Part shown: piece after piece, positions 1 to 7,000 of the stretch
How the letters are laid out: each line of letters begins with the position of its first letter
Position numbering within the stretch: position 1 is the stretch's first letter
Origin: an uncultured Prevotella sp.
GTDB taxonomy: Bacteria; Bacteroidota; Bacteroidia; Bacteroidales; Bacteroidaceae
Direction: 5' to 3'
DNA length: 15,482 nucleotides
NCBI GenBank assembly: GCA_905373605.1
Contig: CAJPTO010000052.1
Coordinates: forward strand, 1 to 15,482
Made by a program: the position numbers and the translations under genes
The notes under the pieces: model-generated
What the model was told of the DNA's origin: nothing
Seen by the model: only the letters and a program-made list of their open reading frames with translations
The model's database searches: none

Positions 1-17
1 GTTTTTAATTCTAATCA

Positions 18-49
18 CAAAAATACATAATTTATCTGAAAGCTCCAAA
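18..49 (-). promoter_or_regulatory. Bacteroidota primary-sigma promoter, leftward out of window
   Basis: Read on the minus strand, this is a -33 TTTG (49-46), a 20-nt spacer and a -7 box TATTTTTG (25-18). That fits the TTTG-N19-21-TAnnTTTG pattern of Bacteroidota primary-sigma promoters. Transcription would start near position 11 and run off the left edge, so a minus-strand gene probably lies just outside the window. Confidence 0.6.
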
Positions 50-813
50 TTTTAGTTAGCATTTTTTTCTAAACGTGAAATTCTTATCTTCTTTCGCTTT
101 GTTATGCCAACAAATCTCAATTTCTGTTTCGTAACCTATGGGGATGGCGCAAGCCTCGTCCGCTCTTTTGGGCGGTGATGGGCGAAAAACGCTTTGCCGT
201 TTGGCGCATAACGCCTTGTGGAAGGGCGAAGAGATGCTGTAAGGGGCATCTTTTTTCTTCAAAAAGAATTGGATTTGGATAGTTATGGGTACACCATAAG
301 CAATAAAAATCCTCACGTGGGGGAGGGGGAGGAGGGCGCGGAGGCTATGTTTCGGCGAGAGTGGGAATAGCGTGCTGCACAACGATAATGCGGAGTGCCT
401 TGCCTTAAAACCTACTTCTGGGTTAAGGGACTGCTGTGTTCTACAAGCCCCGTTGCCTAAAAGCATAGCGTTTACCATTGTTTATGCAACGGCGTTGAGT
501 CCTCCGCGTTCTCCTTTCCCCCGTGTGAGGATGTGTTAACGCCAGTTACGTGCGTGTGCATTCTTCTTATGCGTTTTCCTTAAAAACACTTTTATTTGAC
601 AATAAAAAGGCGTTTCCACGCAACAATATGCGCCCCAAGGAGTAAAATCTTAAGAATAAATTTTAACATTATGGCTGCCCTCGCGCGCAATAATTTGTCC
701 TTGCCCAAAAATAATCCATTCTTGTATGGCTTTTTTGCACGGACGTAAGTGGTGAGGGCGGCTTCTAGCACACCATTTTTGCCGCTTTTAGCCCGTGTTT
801 TTGGCAAAACATG
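50..813. other. Intergenic region without a convincing gene
   Basis: Open frames here (for example 56-478 on the minus strand) show no family motif, no signal peptide and no conserved-looking composition, and none has a recognisable promoter or ribosome binding site. The stretch may hold decayed sequence or an unannotated RNA, but nothing can be named. Confidence 0.5.
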
Positions 814-878
814 TGCAAAGTGCCGCATTTAACTCTGCTTTTTGCATGAAAAAGCAAGGCTAAGTGCGGCACTTTGCA
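814..878. repeat. Long imperfect palindrome (intergenic hairpin element)
   Basis: The outer arms at 814-831 and 861-878 pair at 17 of 18 positions around the core GCAAAGTGCCGC. A second perfect inner stem, TGCTTTTT (836-843) with AAAAAGCA (849-856), has a 5-nt loop. A run of T follows neither arm on either strand, so it is not a standard terminator. It resembles in design the palindrome at 11767-11829, which also has arms that begin GCAAA and end in TTTGC. It may belong to a dispersed hairpin family. Confidence 0.6.
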
Positions 879-1240
879 TGGCTTTTTCATACAAAAAGCA
901 CAGCTAGATGCATCAAAAAGCAGGATGATGAACGAAAAAGGCGTGGTTAAAGATGGGAAAAGGATCTCCAGATGCCATGAAATAGGTGGGAAAATTGGCA
1001 AAAACACAGGCCCAAAAACGTGCAACGGAAACAATCTAGCGAAGCTAAACGATGCAAAAAGCACCATTTATGCTTGTGCTTCTACCATATGGACAATTGA
1101 AAAACACGTAAGTGTAGGTGTTTTTGCTGGTTTTAACGCTTAAAGTGTTGCTAGAATTGCGCGTGGAAAATCTTTGTTTTGTAAAAGAAGACGAACGAAA
1201 TTAACGTATCAACGAAGTGGATAAGGAAAACGCTAGAAAC
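879..1240. other. Intergenic region, no gene seen
   Basis: The only frame of note (874-1143, plus) starts inside the palindrome and has no recognisable product. A weak inverted repeat, AAAAACAC (1100-1107) with GTGTTTTT (1118-1125), could fold, but its stem is AT-rich and no transcript is known to reach it. Confidence 0.45.
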
Positions 1241-1270
1241 AAAAAATCCGACGACATCGCTGCCGCCGGA
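1241..1270 (-). terminator. Intrinsic terminator, leftward
   Basis: On the minus strand, TCCGGCGGC (1270-1262), a 6-nt loop and GTCGTCGGA (1255-1247) form a 9-bp stem with two G-T wobbles. TTTTTT (1246-1241) follows immediately. This is a textbook rho-independent shape acting only on leftward transcripts. The nearest leftward gene is hsp20, whose stop is about 450 bases away, so the terminator may instead end an unrecognised small RNA. Confidence 0.6.
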
Positions 1271-1726
1271 CTCTGGAAAACTAATTCTACCAAATAAAAA
1301 CTAAATATCAATCAAACTAAACATTACAAATGTTGTATGGTGAGTTGGCCAGTTTGCTGGTTGTAGAGAGAGCGGTGTTCGTTCCCTCGGGCGCATGTGG
1401 TCAAGGCATTCAGCCCAATTCTTCTGCATCCCGTAGCCACGCAACTGCCATTTGTACGGGCAAGCATCTTTCTCAAGCACACAAGTTAGCGTTTAAACGA
1501 GTGGGCAAGAGAACGCTTCAGTTGAGAAAAGGCCCATAAATGTTTGCTCGTGAACCATTCTGTCAGCCAAAGCGTTCTTTTCTCGTTCCTCGAAAAGTGC
1601 GTTTTGCCTTTCCACTTCGCAAAAGCTCCGTGCCGGCGATTTTCAATTCTCGCCATGACCATGCTCAAGCAAGCTTGGCATTGCTCATTTGGCTTAGCGA
1701 AAGCGTTTGCGTTTTTGGCCACACAG
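1271..1726. other. Region between orphan terminator and hsp20
   Basis: No gene was recognised. Several overlapping open frames exist on both strands, but none shows family motifs. If the hsp20 transcript reaches the terminator at 1241-1270, this would be a 3' untranslated region of about 450 nt. Otherwise it may encode a short leftward RNA. Confidence 0.4.
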
Positions 1727-2152
1727 TTAGTCAATCTGGATGGGTCGGAACAGCTTTTGTTCTTCTTTTTGCACCTTGGGCAAGTCAACCGTCAGCACAC
1801 CATCCTTAACACGTGCAGCGATGGCCTCGCGGTTAACGTCTTCTGGTAAAACCAAAGTCTGCTCATACTTCGAGTAACTGAACTCGCGACGCAGATAATG
1901 TGTCTTCTCGTTCTTTTCAGTCGACTCGTTTTTCTGTTCCAACTTAATCGACAAGTTTCCGTCTTCGTTAACGTTCACGCTGAAGTCTTCTTTCTTCAAA
2001 CCAGGTGCAGCCAGCTCAACAGTATATTGTTTGTCGTTTTCCAATACGTTGATGGCAGGTGCCGTGGCGTTGGCGCGTGGCATAAGGTTGCTGTTTATAA
2101 AGTCGTCGAACACTTCGGGCAACCACGAATTCCTTCTCATTACTGGTAACAT
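1727..2152 (-). CDS. Hsp20/alpha-crystallin small heat-shock protein
   Basis: ATP-independent holdase chaperone of the cytoplasm. It binds unfolding proteins as an oligomer and passes them to refolding chaperones (known for the family). The sequence shows a short N-terminal arm and an alpha-crystallin domain from about residue 33 to 128, ending in the hallmark GVLTVDLPK. A C-terminal I-X-I anchor (IQI) sits in the last four residues. Length (141 residues) is normal. Two in-frame ATGs compete, at 2158 and 2152. AGGAG lies only 2 nt before the first but 8 nt before the second, so I chose 2152; this removes two residues. It is monocistronic. No primary-sigma promoter was found upstream, but a direct repeat and a sigma-54-like element are present, which suggests stress-specific control. 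Confidence 0.95.
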   Translation of the reverse strand: MLPVMRRNSWLPEVFDDFINSNLMPRANATAPAINVLENDKQYTVELAAPGLKKEDFSVNVNEDGNLSIKLEQKNESTEKNEKTHYLRREFSYSKYEQTLVLPEDVNREAIAARVKDGVLTVDLPKVQKEEQKLFRPIQID

Positions 2153-2237
2153 AATCATATCTCCTATCTTTATTTTGTTGTTTACTATATTGTTCTTTTG
2201 CTCGCCTCGGCTTTTGCCTTGGCTTACACTTACTTAT

Positions 2238-2255
2238 AAACAAGTTTTGTACCAA
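2238..2255 (-). promoter_or_regulatory. Sigma-54-like promoter candidate for hsp20
   Basis: On the minus strand, TTGGTACAAAACTTGTTT matches TGGCACG-N4-TTGCW at 8 of 11 fixed positions with exact -24/-12 spacing. The start would fall near 2229, giving a leader of about 75 nt. No TAnnTTTG box occurs on this strand between the gene and 2330. The mismatches include the C of the -12 GC, so this is a hypothesis only. Confidence 0.35.
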
Positions 2256-2266
2256 CGAAAAATATA

Positions 2267-2308
2267 TGTCAATATGACATTAAGGGGTGACAAAATGGCA
2301 TTAAGGGG
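2267..2308. promoter_or_regulatory. 21-bp tandem direct repeat upstream of hsp20
   Basis: Two adjacent 21-bp copies (2267-2287 and 2288-2308) agree at 18 of 21 positions and share ATTAAGGGG at their ends. Each starts with a dyad: TGTCA-ATA-TGACA in the first, perfect over 5+5, and TGACA-AAA-TGGCA in the second. A 21-bp period puts both sites on the same face of the helix, as expected for cooperative binding by a dimeric regulator. The repeat lies about 12 bp upstream of the sigma-54-like element. Confidence 0.65.
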
Positions 2309-2625
2309 CGTTTTCAAGGCTTAATCGGTGGTGGATGAAAACGAGAATTGGAGGCGTGCAGGTGCTACTTAGGTGGCTCGGGGCCGTGAAATCCTGATGA
2401 TGGCATCGCTACCTGCGTATTGTGGTACCAGCATTAGCGGCATGATGCGGGTAAGAATGAGCAAGCTGGCTGGCCAACGAGATGGTATTCGCACATGCTT
2501 TTCCAGCAAAAGCCGTGAAGCCAAGGCGTTTCCCATCCCCCAAAGTTGTTGGGGATGTCTGCCGCATGGGCGGCCTCGCCTGTTACCTTTTCAATGTTCT
2601 GATGCATTAAATCAAAAAAAAAGCG
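2309..2625. other. Intergenic region between hsp20 control region and the UPF0145 gene
   Basis: No gene was recognised; the frame 2373-2636 has no family features. Two small stem-loops are visible: CATCCCC (2534-2540) with GGGGATG (2551-2557), and GCCGC (2561-2565) with GCGGC (2570-2574). Neither is followed by a T run, so their role is unknown. Confidence 0.4.
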
Positions 2626-2633
2626 TAACTTTG
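2626..2633 (+). promoter_or_regulatory. -7 promoter box TAACTTTG
   Basis: TAACTTTG fits TAnnTTTG exactly and follows an A-rich run. No TTTG is present 19-21 nt upstream, so the -33 element is weak or absent. Transcription would start near 2640 and serve the small frame at 2651 and the UPF0145 gene at 2765. Confidence 0.45.
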
Positions 2634-2650
2634 TGACCGACAACAAGAAC

Positions 2651-2728
2651 ATGGGTCATGCGCAAAACCACGCCCAGAGGCAAAAGCAGGCCGCGCGTGG
2701 CCGCATAACCAAGAAAAAACAATCGTAA
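2651..2728 (+). CDS. Possible 25-residue basic peptide
   Basis: An ATG frame begins about 11 nt after the predicted start of transcription and encodes a 25-residue, His/Gln/Arg/Lys-rich peptide (starting MGHAQNHAQRQ and ending KKKQS). It has no cysteine or membrane segment. Base use at third positions is similar to the neighbouring genes. It could be a leader peptide, a small RNA- or ribosome-binding protein, or chance. I do not recognise the sequence. It would share a transcript with the UPF0145 gene 36 nt downstream. Confidence 0.3.
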   Translation: MGHAQNHAQRQKQAARGRITKKKQS

Positions 2729-2764
2729 ACAGCACGAAAATACATCTTAATAAATAAACGAAAA

Positions 2765-3082
2765 ATGTTAATTAGCACAACGCCAACCATCGAAGGCCGC
2801 CCCATACAAGCGTATAAGGGCGTAGTGACAGGCGAAACAATCATCGGCGCAAACTTTTTAAAGGATTTCTTGGCCGGAATTCGTGACATCATCGGCGGGA
2901 GAAGTGGTTCGTATGAAAAAGTGTTGCGCGAGGCCAAAGACACTTCGCTGGCAGAAATGGAGCAAAGGGCAGCTGCCTTGGGCGCAAACGCCATCGTTGG
3001 GGTGGACATAGACTACGAAACCATCGGCCAAAGCGGCTCCATGCTCATGGTGGCCGTTAGTGGAACGGCCGTGGTGATTTAG
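2765..3082 (+). CDS. UPF0145/YbjQ-family protein
   Basis: A small cytoplasmic protein of 105 residues, the usual length for the family, whose members are thought to assemble as pentamer-like rings. It has sometimes been labelled a heavy-metal-binding domain; the biochemical role is not established. Visible family signatures are the N-terminal strand followed by YKGVVTGE (17-24), the glycine-rich turn and helix GGRSGSYEKVLREAK (44-58), and the core ALGANAIVGVDIDYE (71-85). A C-terminal hydrophobic strand ends in GTAVVI. The ATG at 2765 follows an A/T-rich stretch without a Shine-Dalgarno sequence, which is normal in Bacteroidota. It is probably transcribed from the -7 box at 2626. The next gene is 200 bp away and probably independent. 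Confidence 0.9.
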   Translation: MLISTTPTIEGRPIQAYKGVVTGETIIGANFLKDFLAGIRDIIGGRSGSYEKVLREAKDTSLAEMEQRAAALGANAIVGVDIDYETIGQSGSMLMVAVSGTAVVI

Positions 3083-3282
3083 TGGCATCAGGTTTTCGCC
3101 CCGCGACTTTTGGGGTTTATGTGCTCGCAACCTTTGCCGGGCAATTCGCAACTTGTCCTTAGAGCATACTCAAATTCTCGCAACCACTCCACATATTAAT
3201 CTAACTAACCCAAAGTCAACCCCACAATCTAATTCCACAGCTTTAAAGCTCAACAACTCAACAAAAAAAATAACATAATGCA

Positions 3283-4335
3283 ATGAAAAAACTATTTTTA
3301 TCCCTGTTGTTGGCCGCCTTAACTTTCACGGCCACAGCGCAAAAAACATCGCAAGCAGCGGCAAGGCGGCCTGTTCAGTTCACCGTTTTGCAGTGGAACA
3401 TCTGGCAAGAGGGTACGCTTATTCCCGGTGGTTTCGAAGCCATCGTCGAAGAATTGGTGAACCTTCAGCCCGACTTCGTTACGCTTAGTGAGGTGCGCAA
3501 CTACAATGATGTGGACTTTACCCACCGCCTTTGTAAGGCATTGAAAGAGAAAGGTCTTACGTATTATTCGTTTCGCAGCAAAGATTCGGGTTTGCTGAGC
3601 AAACATCCCATTCTAGATTGGACACCCATTTTCCCCGAAAACCGCGACCACGGCAGCATATACAAGTTGCTGGCAAGGGTTCAAGGGGTGGAAGTGGCCG
3701 TGTATACGGGGCATCTCGACTATCTGGACTGCGCCTATTACAACGTTCGGGGCTATGACGGCAACACATTCAAGGAAACTAAGAAACCCGAAACGATAGA
3801 CGAGGTGTTGCGCCTTAACGACCTTTCTTGGCGCGACAATGCGGCGCAGGTATTCATCAACGAGGCCCGTCACGACATTGCCGCTGGGCGTTGCGTGGTG
3901 TTCGGGGGCGACTTCAACGAGCCTTCGCACCTCGACTGGATACATGCCACGGCCAATCTCTACGACCATAACGGCATGGCCATACCCTGGACGGTGTCTT
4001 CCATGCTGCAACGGGCAGGATTTAAGGACAGCTATCGCGAACTTTACCCCAATCCCGTTACGCATCCGGGCTTCACTTATCCTTGCTTTAACATCGCGGC
4101 CGACATGTCTAAGCTTACATGGGCACCCAAGGCAGACGAACGCGAACGCATAGACATGATTTATTTTAAGGGCAAGGGTATGCAAGTGGACCGTGCGCAG
4201 GTGTTCGGACCAAACGTTTGTGTATGTCGTTCGCAGCCCACTCAAGACAAATGGGACGACCCCATACTGCTTCCTAAGGGCGGAACATGGCCAACAGACC
4301 ATCGCGGATTGCTGGTTAAGTTCATCGTGAAGTAG
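3283..4335 (+). CDS. Secreted endonuclease/exonuclease/phosphatase-family protein
   Basis: Mg-dependent phosphoesterase fold shared by DNase I, exonuclease III, sphingomyelinases and inositol phosphatases. The substrate here is unknown. A signal peptide spans residues 1-19 (charged MKK, hydrophobic core, cleavage after ATA before Q20), so it acts in the periplasm or outside. Catalytic and metal positions can be followed: QWNIW (37-41, Asn39), SEVR with Glu70, GHLDY with His144, GGDFNEPSH with Asp210 and Asn212, and the terminal TDHRG with Asp339 and His340. All are present, so the enzyme should be active. At 350 residues it is typical for secreted Bacteroidota members. The start has a good signal-peptide fit. 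A perfect 12-bp palindrome (3239-3250) lies 32 bp upstream. No consensus promoter is visible. Confidence 0.92.
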   Translation: MKKLFLSLLLAALTFTATAQKTSQAAARRPVQFTVLQWNIWQEGTLIPGGFEAIVEELVNLQPDFVTLSEVRNYNDVDFTHRLCKALKEKGLTYYSFRSKDSGLLSKHPILDWTPIFPENRDHGSIYKLLARVQGVEVAVYTGHLDYLDCAYYNVRGYDGNTFKETKKPETIDEVLRLNDLSWRDNAAQVFINEARHDIAAGRCVVFGGDFNEPSHLDWIHATANLYDHNGMAIPWTVSSMLQRAGFKDSYRELYPNPVTHPGFTYPCFNIAADMSKLTWAPKADERERIDMIYFKGKGMQVDRAQVFGPNVCVCRSQPTQDKWDDPILLPKGGTWPTDHRGLLVKFIVK

Positions 4336-4444
4336 GCATTTGGTTGGGGTTTAATGTAGCTGGGAGGCGTGTGTTGTGCTAGCGTGCTTATGTGTAGTGC
4401 GTTTTGACACAGCATCCCGCTGCCCTTTCCCACATTTTTGTGCC

Positions 4445-5005
4445 ATGTTTGAACCGTTTCTCCAACAAAAGGGAGGCTATCGCAAGCTTCGCGCCTATAA
4501 AGTGGCAACAATCATCTATGATGCCACTTACTACTTTGTGTCGCATTTTCTCAATGGCCGCGACCGCACAACCGATCAGATGGTTCAAGCGGCGCGATCG
4601 GGCAAGCAAAACATCGCCGAAGGCAGCGAGGCTGCCACTACTTCTGCCGAAACTGAAATAAAACTTACTAATGTGGCAAAGGCTAGCTTGGAAGAGTTGC
4701 TCATTGATTATGAGGATTACCTGCGTGTGAGGGGCAAAGAACAATGGGATAGTGCACATCCGCGGTATGAACGGATGCGGCGTTATGCTTGTGGTGACCG
4801 CATAGGAAACGAATATATGCGGCTTTTGCCGAAACTTACCGACGAGGAGCTGGCAAATCTCTGCATAACGCTTATTCATCAGACCACTTATATGCTGCGC
4901 CACTTAATTGTGGCACAACAGAAGATGTTCTTGGAGAATGGCGGAGTGAGGGAACAGATGACAAAGGCGAGGTTGGAACGAAGAAATGGGGGGAAAGGTG
5001 TGTGA
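4445..5005 (+). CDS. Four-helix bundle (S23-like) protein
   Basis: Belongs to the four-helix bundle family named after the proteins encoded in 23S rRNA intervening sequences; the cellular role is not established. Residues 10-21 (GGYRKLRAYKVA) and the block from DQMVQAARSGKQNIAEG (44-60) through ETEIKLTNVAKASLEELLIDYEDYL (69-93) are the family core. The helices after residue 130 and the GGVREQMTKARLE tail complete it. Members of this Bacteroidota subgroup start close to the motif QxGGYRKL, so I chose the ATG at 4445 rather than an upstream GTG at 4376; the protein is then 186 residues. It resembles Avd of diversity-generating retroelements in fold family, but no reverse transcriptase or repeat pair is present. 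It is 109 bp from the preceding gene. Confidence 0.9.
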   Translation: MFEPFLQQKGGYRKLRAYKVATIIYDATYYFVSHFLNGRDRTTDQMVQAARSGKQNIAEGSEAATTSAETEIKLTNVAKASLEELLIDYEDYLRVRGKEQWDSAHPRYERMRRYACGDRIGNEYMRLLPKLTDEELANLCITLIHQTTYMLRHLIVAQQKMFLENGGVREQMTKARLERRNGGKGV

Positions 5006-5062
5006 TTGGCTGCTTGATTTTATTGAAAGGGCTGCATGCAAAAGGCCTTGCCCCACTGCTTT

Positions 5063-5270
5063 GACCAGCCAGGTATTGCCTGAACAATCCGACAGTTCTG
5101 GCTAGTCCGACATTGTCCGACCAGTCTGATATTGTCTGACTAGTCTGATGTTGTCCGACCAGTCCGACAGTTCAGACATTGTCCGACAATTCCGACCAGT
5201 CCGATAGTTCCGGCCAGTCTGATATTGTCTAACCTGTTTGATATTGTCCGACCAATCCTGACCAGTCTGA
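5063..5270. repeat. Degenerate 19-bp tandem repeat array with GAC-nn-GTC dyads
   Basis: About eleven units are in register. Cores resembling GACCAGTC begin at 5063, 5082, 5100, 5119, 5138, 5157, 5175, 5194, 5212, 5231 and 5250, so the step is 18 or 19 bp throughout, with an extra core at 5260. The consensus unit is close to TCYGACYAGTCYGATATTG. The copy at 5138 is a perfect palindrome, GACTAGTC. Each unit is itself two half-units of about 9 bp. The array ends about 20 bp before the -33 box of the next gene, so it could be a binding-site array or a replication-slippage minisatellite. Confidence 0.75.
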
Positions 5271-5290
5271 TTAATTATCAAAAACTTATC

Positions 5291-5322
5291 TTTGGCTTAT
5301 TGGAATTTAATTTCTACTTTTG
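5291..5322 (+). promoter_or_regulatory. Bacteroidota primary-sigma promoter for the 524-residue protein gene
   Basis: TTTG (5291-5294), a 20-nt spacer and TACTTTTG (5315-5322) match the consensus fully. Transcription should start near 5329, about 22 nt before the ATG at 5351. This rules out the upstream in-frame start at 5225, which would lie before the promoter and inside the repeat array. Confidence 0.8.
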
Positions 5323-5350
5323 CAAAAGATTAACACTAAACAAATATATC

Positions 5351-6925
5351 ATGGAAGGATATGTAGATTACCTCTGCGCAGCAGATGCAGAACTTCAAAG
5401 AGAACTCGTAAGAGATGCTTTAGGCATTAAGATCCCTTATATGGCAGAAATGTATAAGGAGTGGATGGTTACTAATAATCGGAGAACCGAGAGTGGAGCA
5501 GATGCCTATATTAGCTATGTAAAATCAGCAGATAGAGTGTTTTTCACATCAGAAGAAGATTTCTTTTATTTGCTACCTAAAAAAATTGAGGCAGGCGATA
5601 TTAAGGGTGTATCTTCTTTGTTTGATAAATATCTTGATGTCGTTAACGAATGGTTTGAATGGGCTAAGCAAGAAGAACCTAGCTTTTCTAAATCAGTAAG
5701 CGACTGGAGAAGTGCCTTCAGAAACTACCGCCGCTTTATAGAAGAGTGGGTTTTATCTAAATTCAGCGGCAAGAAAAACGACATATCGGATACGCAAGAA
5801 GCAAAGGCCTATAAACGATTGTTTGTAGAAGAAGAGTTCCTACATTGGCTAACGACAACTGACGAGAAAGGAAAAGCAAGTGCTCAAAGCTACATCTCTC
5901 GACTAAAAAGATTGAATCGCACGCTGTCTCAGGCTATTCCTGCTAAATCACAAACGCTTCAAGGCGGCCTATTTAGCTTAATACCCACATTCCTAAAAGC
6001 CCAAAAAGAGGAAGAGGTAGTTAAACTCTTGACATTATTAGACGAAAAATTGATATATCTAATTCGCAACAACGATTCTCAGTTGATGCCAACTTCTTCT
6101 TTAAGAGATGCGCTTAGTGCCTTGCGTAAGTATGGACAATTCATCAATGAAGAGTTTATTAACGGCGACTCAACCGATGAGGAGGAACCAGAAGAAGAAA
6201 CGACTGATATTAGCCTGTTAGGAATTAGTGGTGTAATAAACACTTATGATTACCAAACGATCGAGAATAATTTCCGTTTCAGACTTATTACTCAAAACCG
6301 TATGAGTGAAGGTAAGGATGTGTTTTTCCCTATAAGCATCATCAACCGCTTATTTAGATTAAGCAGTAAAGCTATAGCAAAACACTTTGAGCGTAAGGAC
6401 GATTACAAATGGTTTAATAGGTGGATAGATGATTGCATTGCAGAAACACAGGTGATGACCGATAAAGGTAGCTTTATTTTAGCTGAGCTGAGCGAGTATG
6501 ATACAATTATCATCAATCCTACAACAAAGGAAGTAACTGTTACGCTACTGGATGGAACAACCGCGAGAATGCTAACTCAAACAGAAGAAGCTACTGCGCC
6601 TGCTCGTTTTATGGAAATAAGCCAGTTATGCAAAATCCATATCGACCATACACCGCTGATATGTAATCTGCTTTCAGAAAACATATCGAATCTACCTGCT
6701 ATGGTAAGACTGACAGAAATAATACGCGAGGTTGCCAAAGAAAACAATTTATCCATTGTTAGAGACAACTTTTCAACCATTGCAAGTGAGGTGATGAAGA
6801 GCGATAAGCATATTGTTGAAATGCTGGAAATGATTCCTACACTAAAGAATGAGTTAGAATTTATTCGCTCTAAATCAACACTATGCCTGATGGACGCAAA
6901 ATATAATTTAAGAAAGAAGAAATAA
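5351..6925 (+). CDS. Unknown 524-residue protein with duplicated helical module
   Basis: I do not recognise a named family. The protein contains two related helical modules: about 32-137 (YISYVKSADR at 53-62, SVSDWRSAFRNYRRFIEEW at 115-133) and about 157-271 (YISRLKRLNR at 181-190, SSLRDALSALRKYGQFINEEF at 249-269). Their shape recalls the SAM-like N-terminal domain of tyrosine recombinases and of some restriction-type nucleases, which suggests nucleic-acid contact (inference). An acidic linker (273-285) leads to a C-terminal domain (about 286-524) with NNFRFRLITQNR (306-317) and IHIDHTPL (429-436). No recombinase R-H-R-Y set or complete HNH motif is visible. There is no signal peptide or membrane segment. 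Base composition is clearly more AT-rich than the flanking genes, suggesting horizontal transfer. It is likely co-transcribed with the gene at 7001. Confidence 0.8.
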   Translation: MEGYVDYLCAADAELQRELVRDALGIKIPYMAEMYKEWMVTNNRRTESGADAYISYVKSADRVFFTSEEDFFYLLPKKIEAGDIKGVSSLFDKYLDVVNEWFEWAKQEEPSFSKSVSDWRSAFRNYRRFIEEWVLSKFSGKKNDISDTQEAKAYKRLFVEEEFLHWLTTTDEKGKASAQSYISRLKRLNRTLSQAIPAKSQTLQGGLFSLIPTFLKAQKEEEVVKLLTLLDEKLIYLIRNNDSQLMPTSSLRDALSALRKYGQFINEEFINGDSTDEEEPEEETTDISLLGISGVINTYDYQTIENNFRFRLITQNRMSEGKDVFFPISIINRLFRLSSKAIAKHFERKDDYKWFNRWIDDCIAETQVMTDKGSFILAELSEYDTIIINPTTKEVTVTLLDGTTARMLTQTEEATAPARFMEISQLCKIHIDHTPLICNLLSENISNLPAMVRLTEIIREVAKENNLSIVRDNFSTIASEVMKSDKHIVEMLEMIPTLKNELEFIRSKSTLCLMDAKYNLRKKK

Positions 6926-7000
6926 TAATCACCGCGTTAAACATAAGACGCAAAGAGAGCTTACAATTAATATAGAACCCTTTAAACATCTTTATCGCCT

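Noticed and set aside
56..478. 140-codon minus-strand open frame
   Set aside because: No family motif, no promoter or ribosome site, and a composition typical of chance frames.
3613..4302. 229-codon minus-strand frame
   Set aside because: It lies opposite the well-supported secreted endonuclease/exonuclease/phosphatase gene and is a shadow of its codon use.
4445..5005. Diversity-generating retroelement, suggested by the Avd-like four-helix protein
   Set aside because: No reverse transcriptase and no template/variable repeat pair were seen nearby.
5063..5270. CRISPR array
   Set aside because: The units are contiguous 19-bp repeats without unique spacers, and there are no cas genes.
5225..5350. 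Upstream extension of the 524-residue protein to an earlier in-frame start
   Set aside because: The extension crosses the repeat array and the promoter at 5291-5322, so it cannot be transcribed from that promoter.
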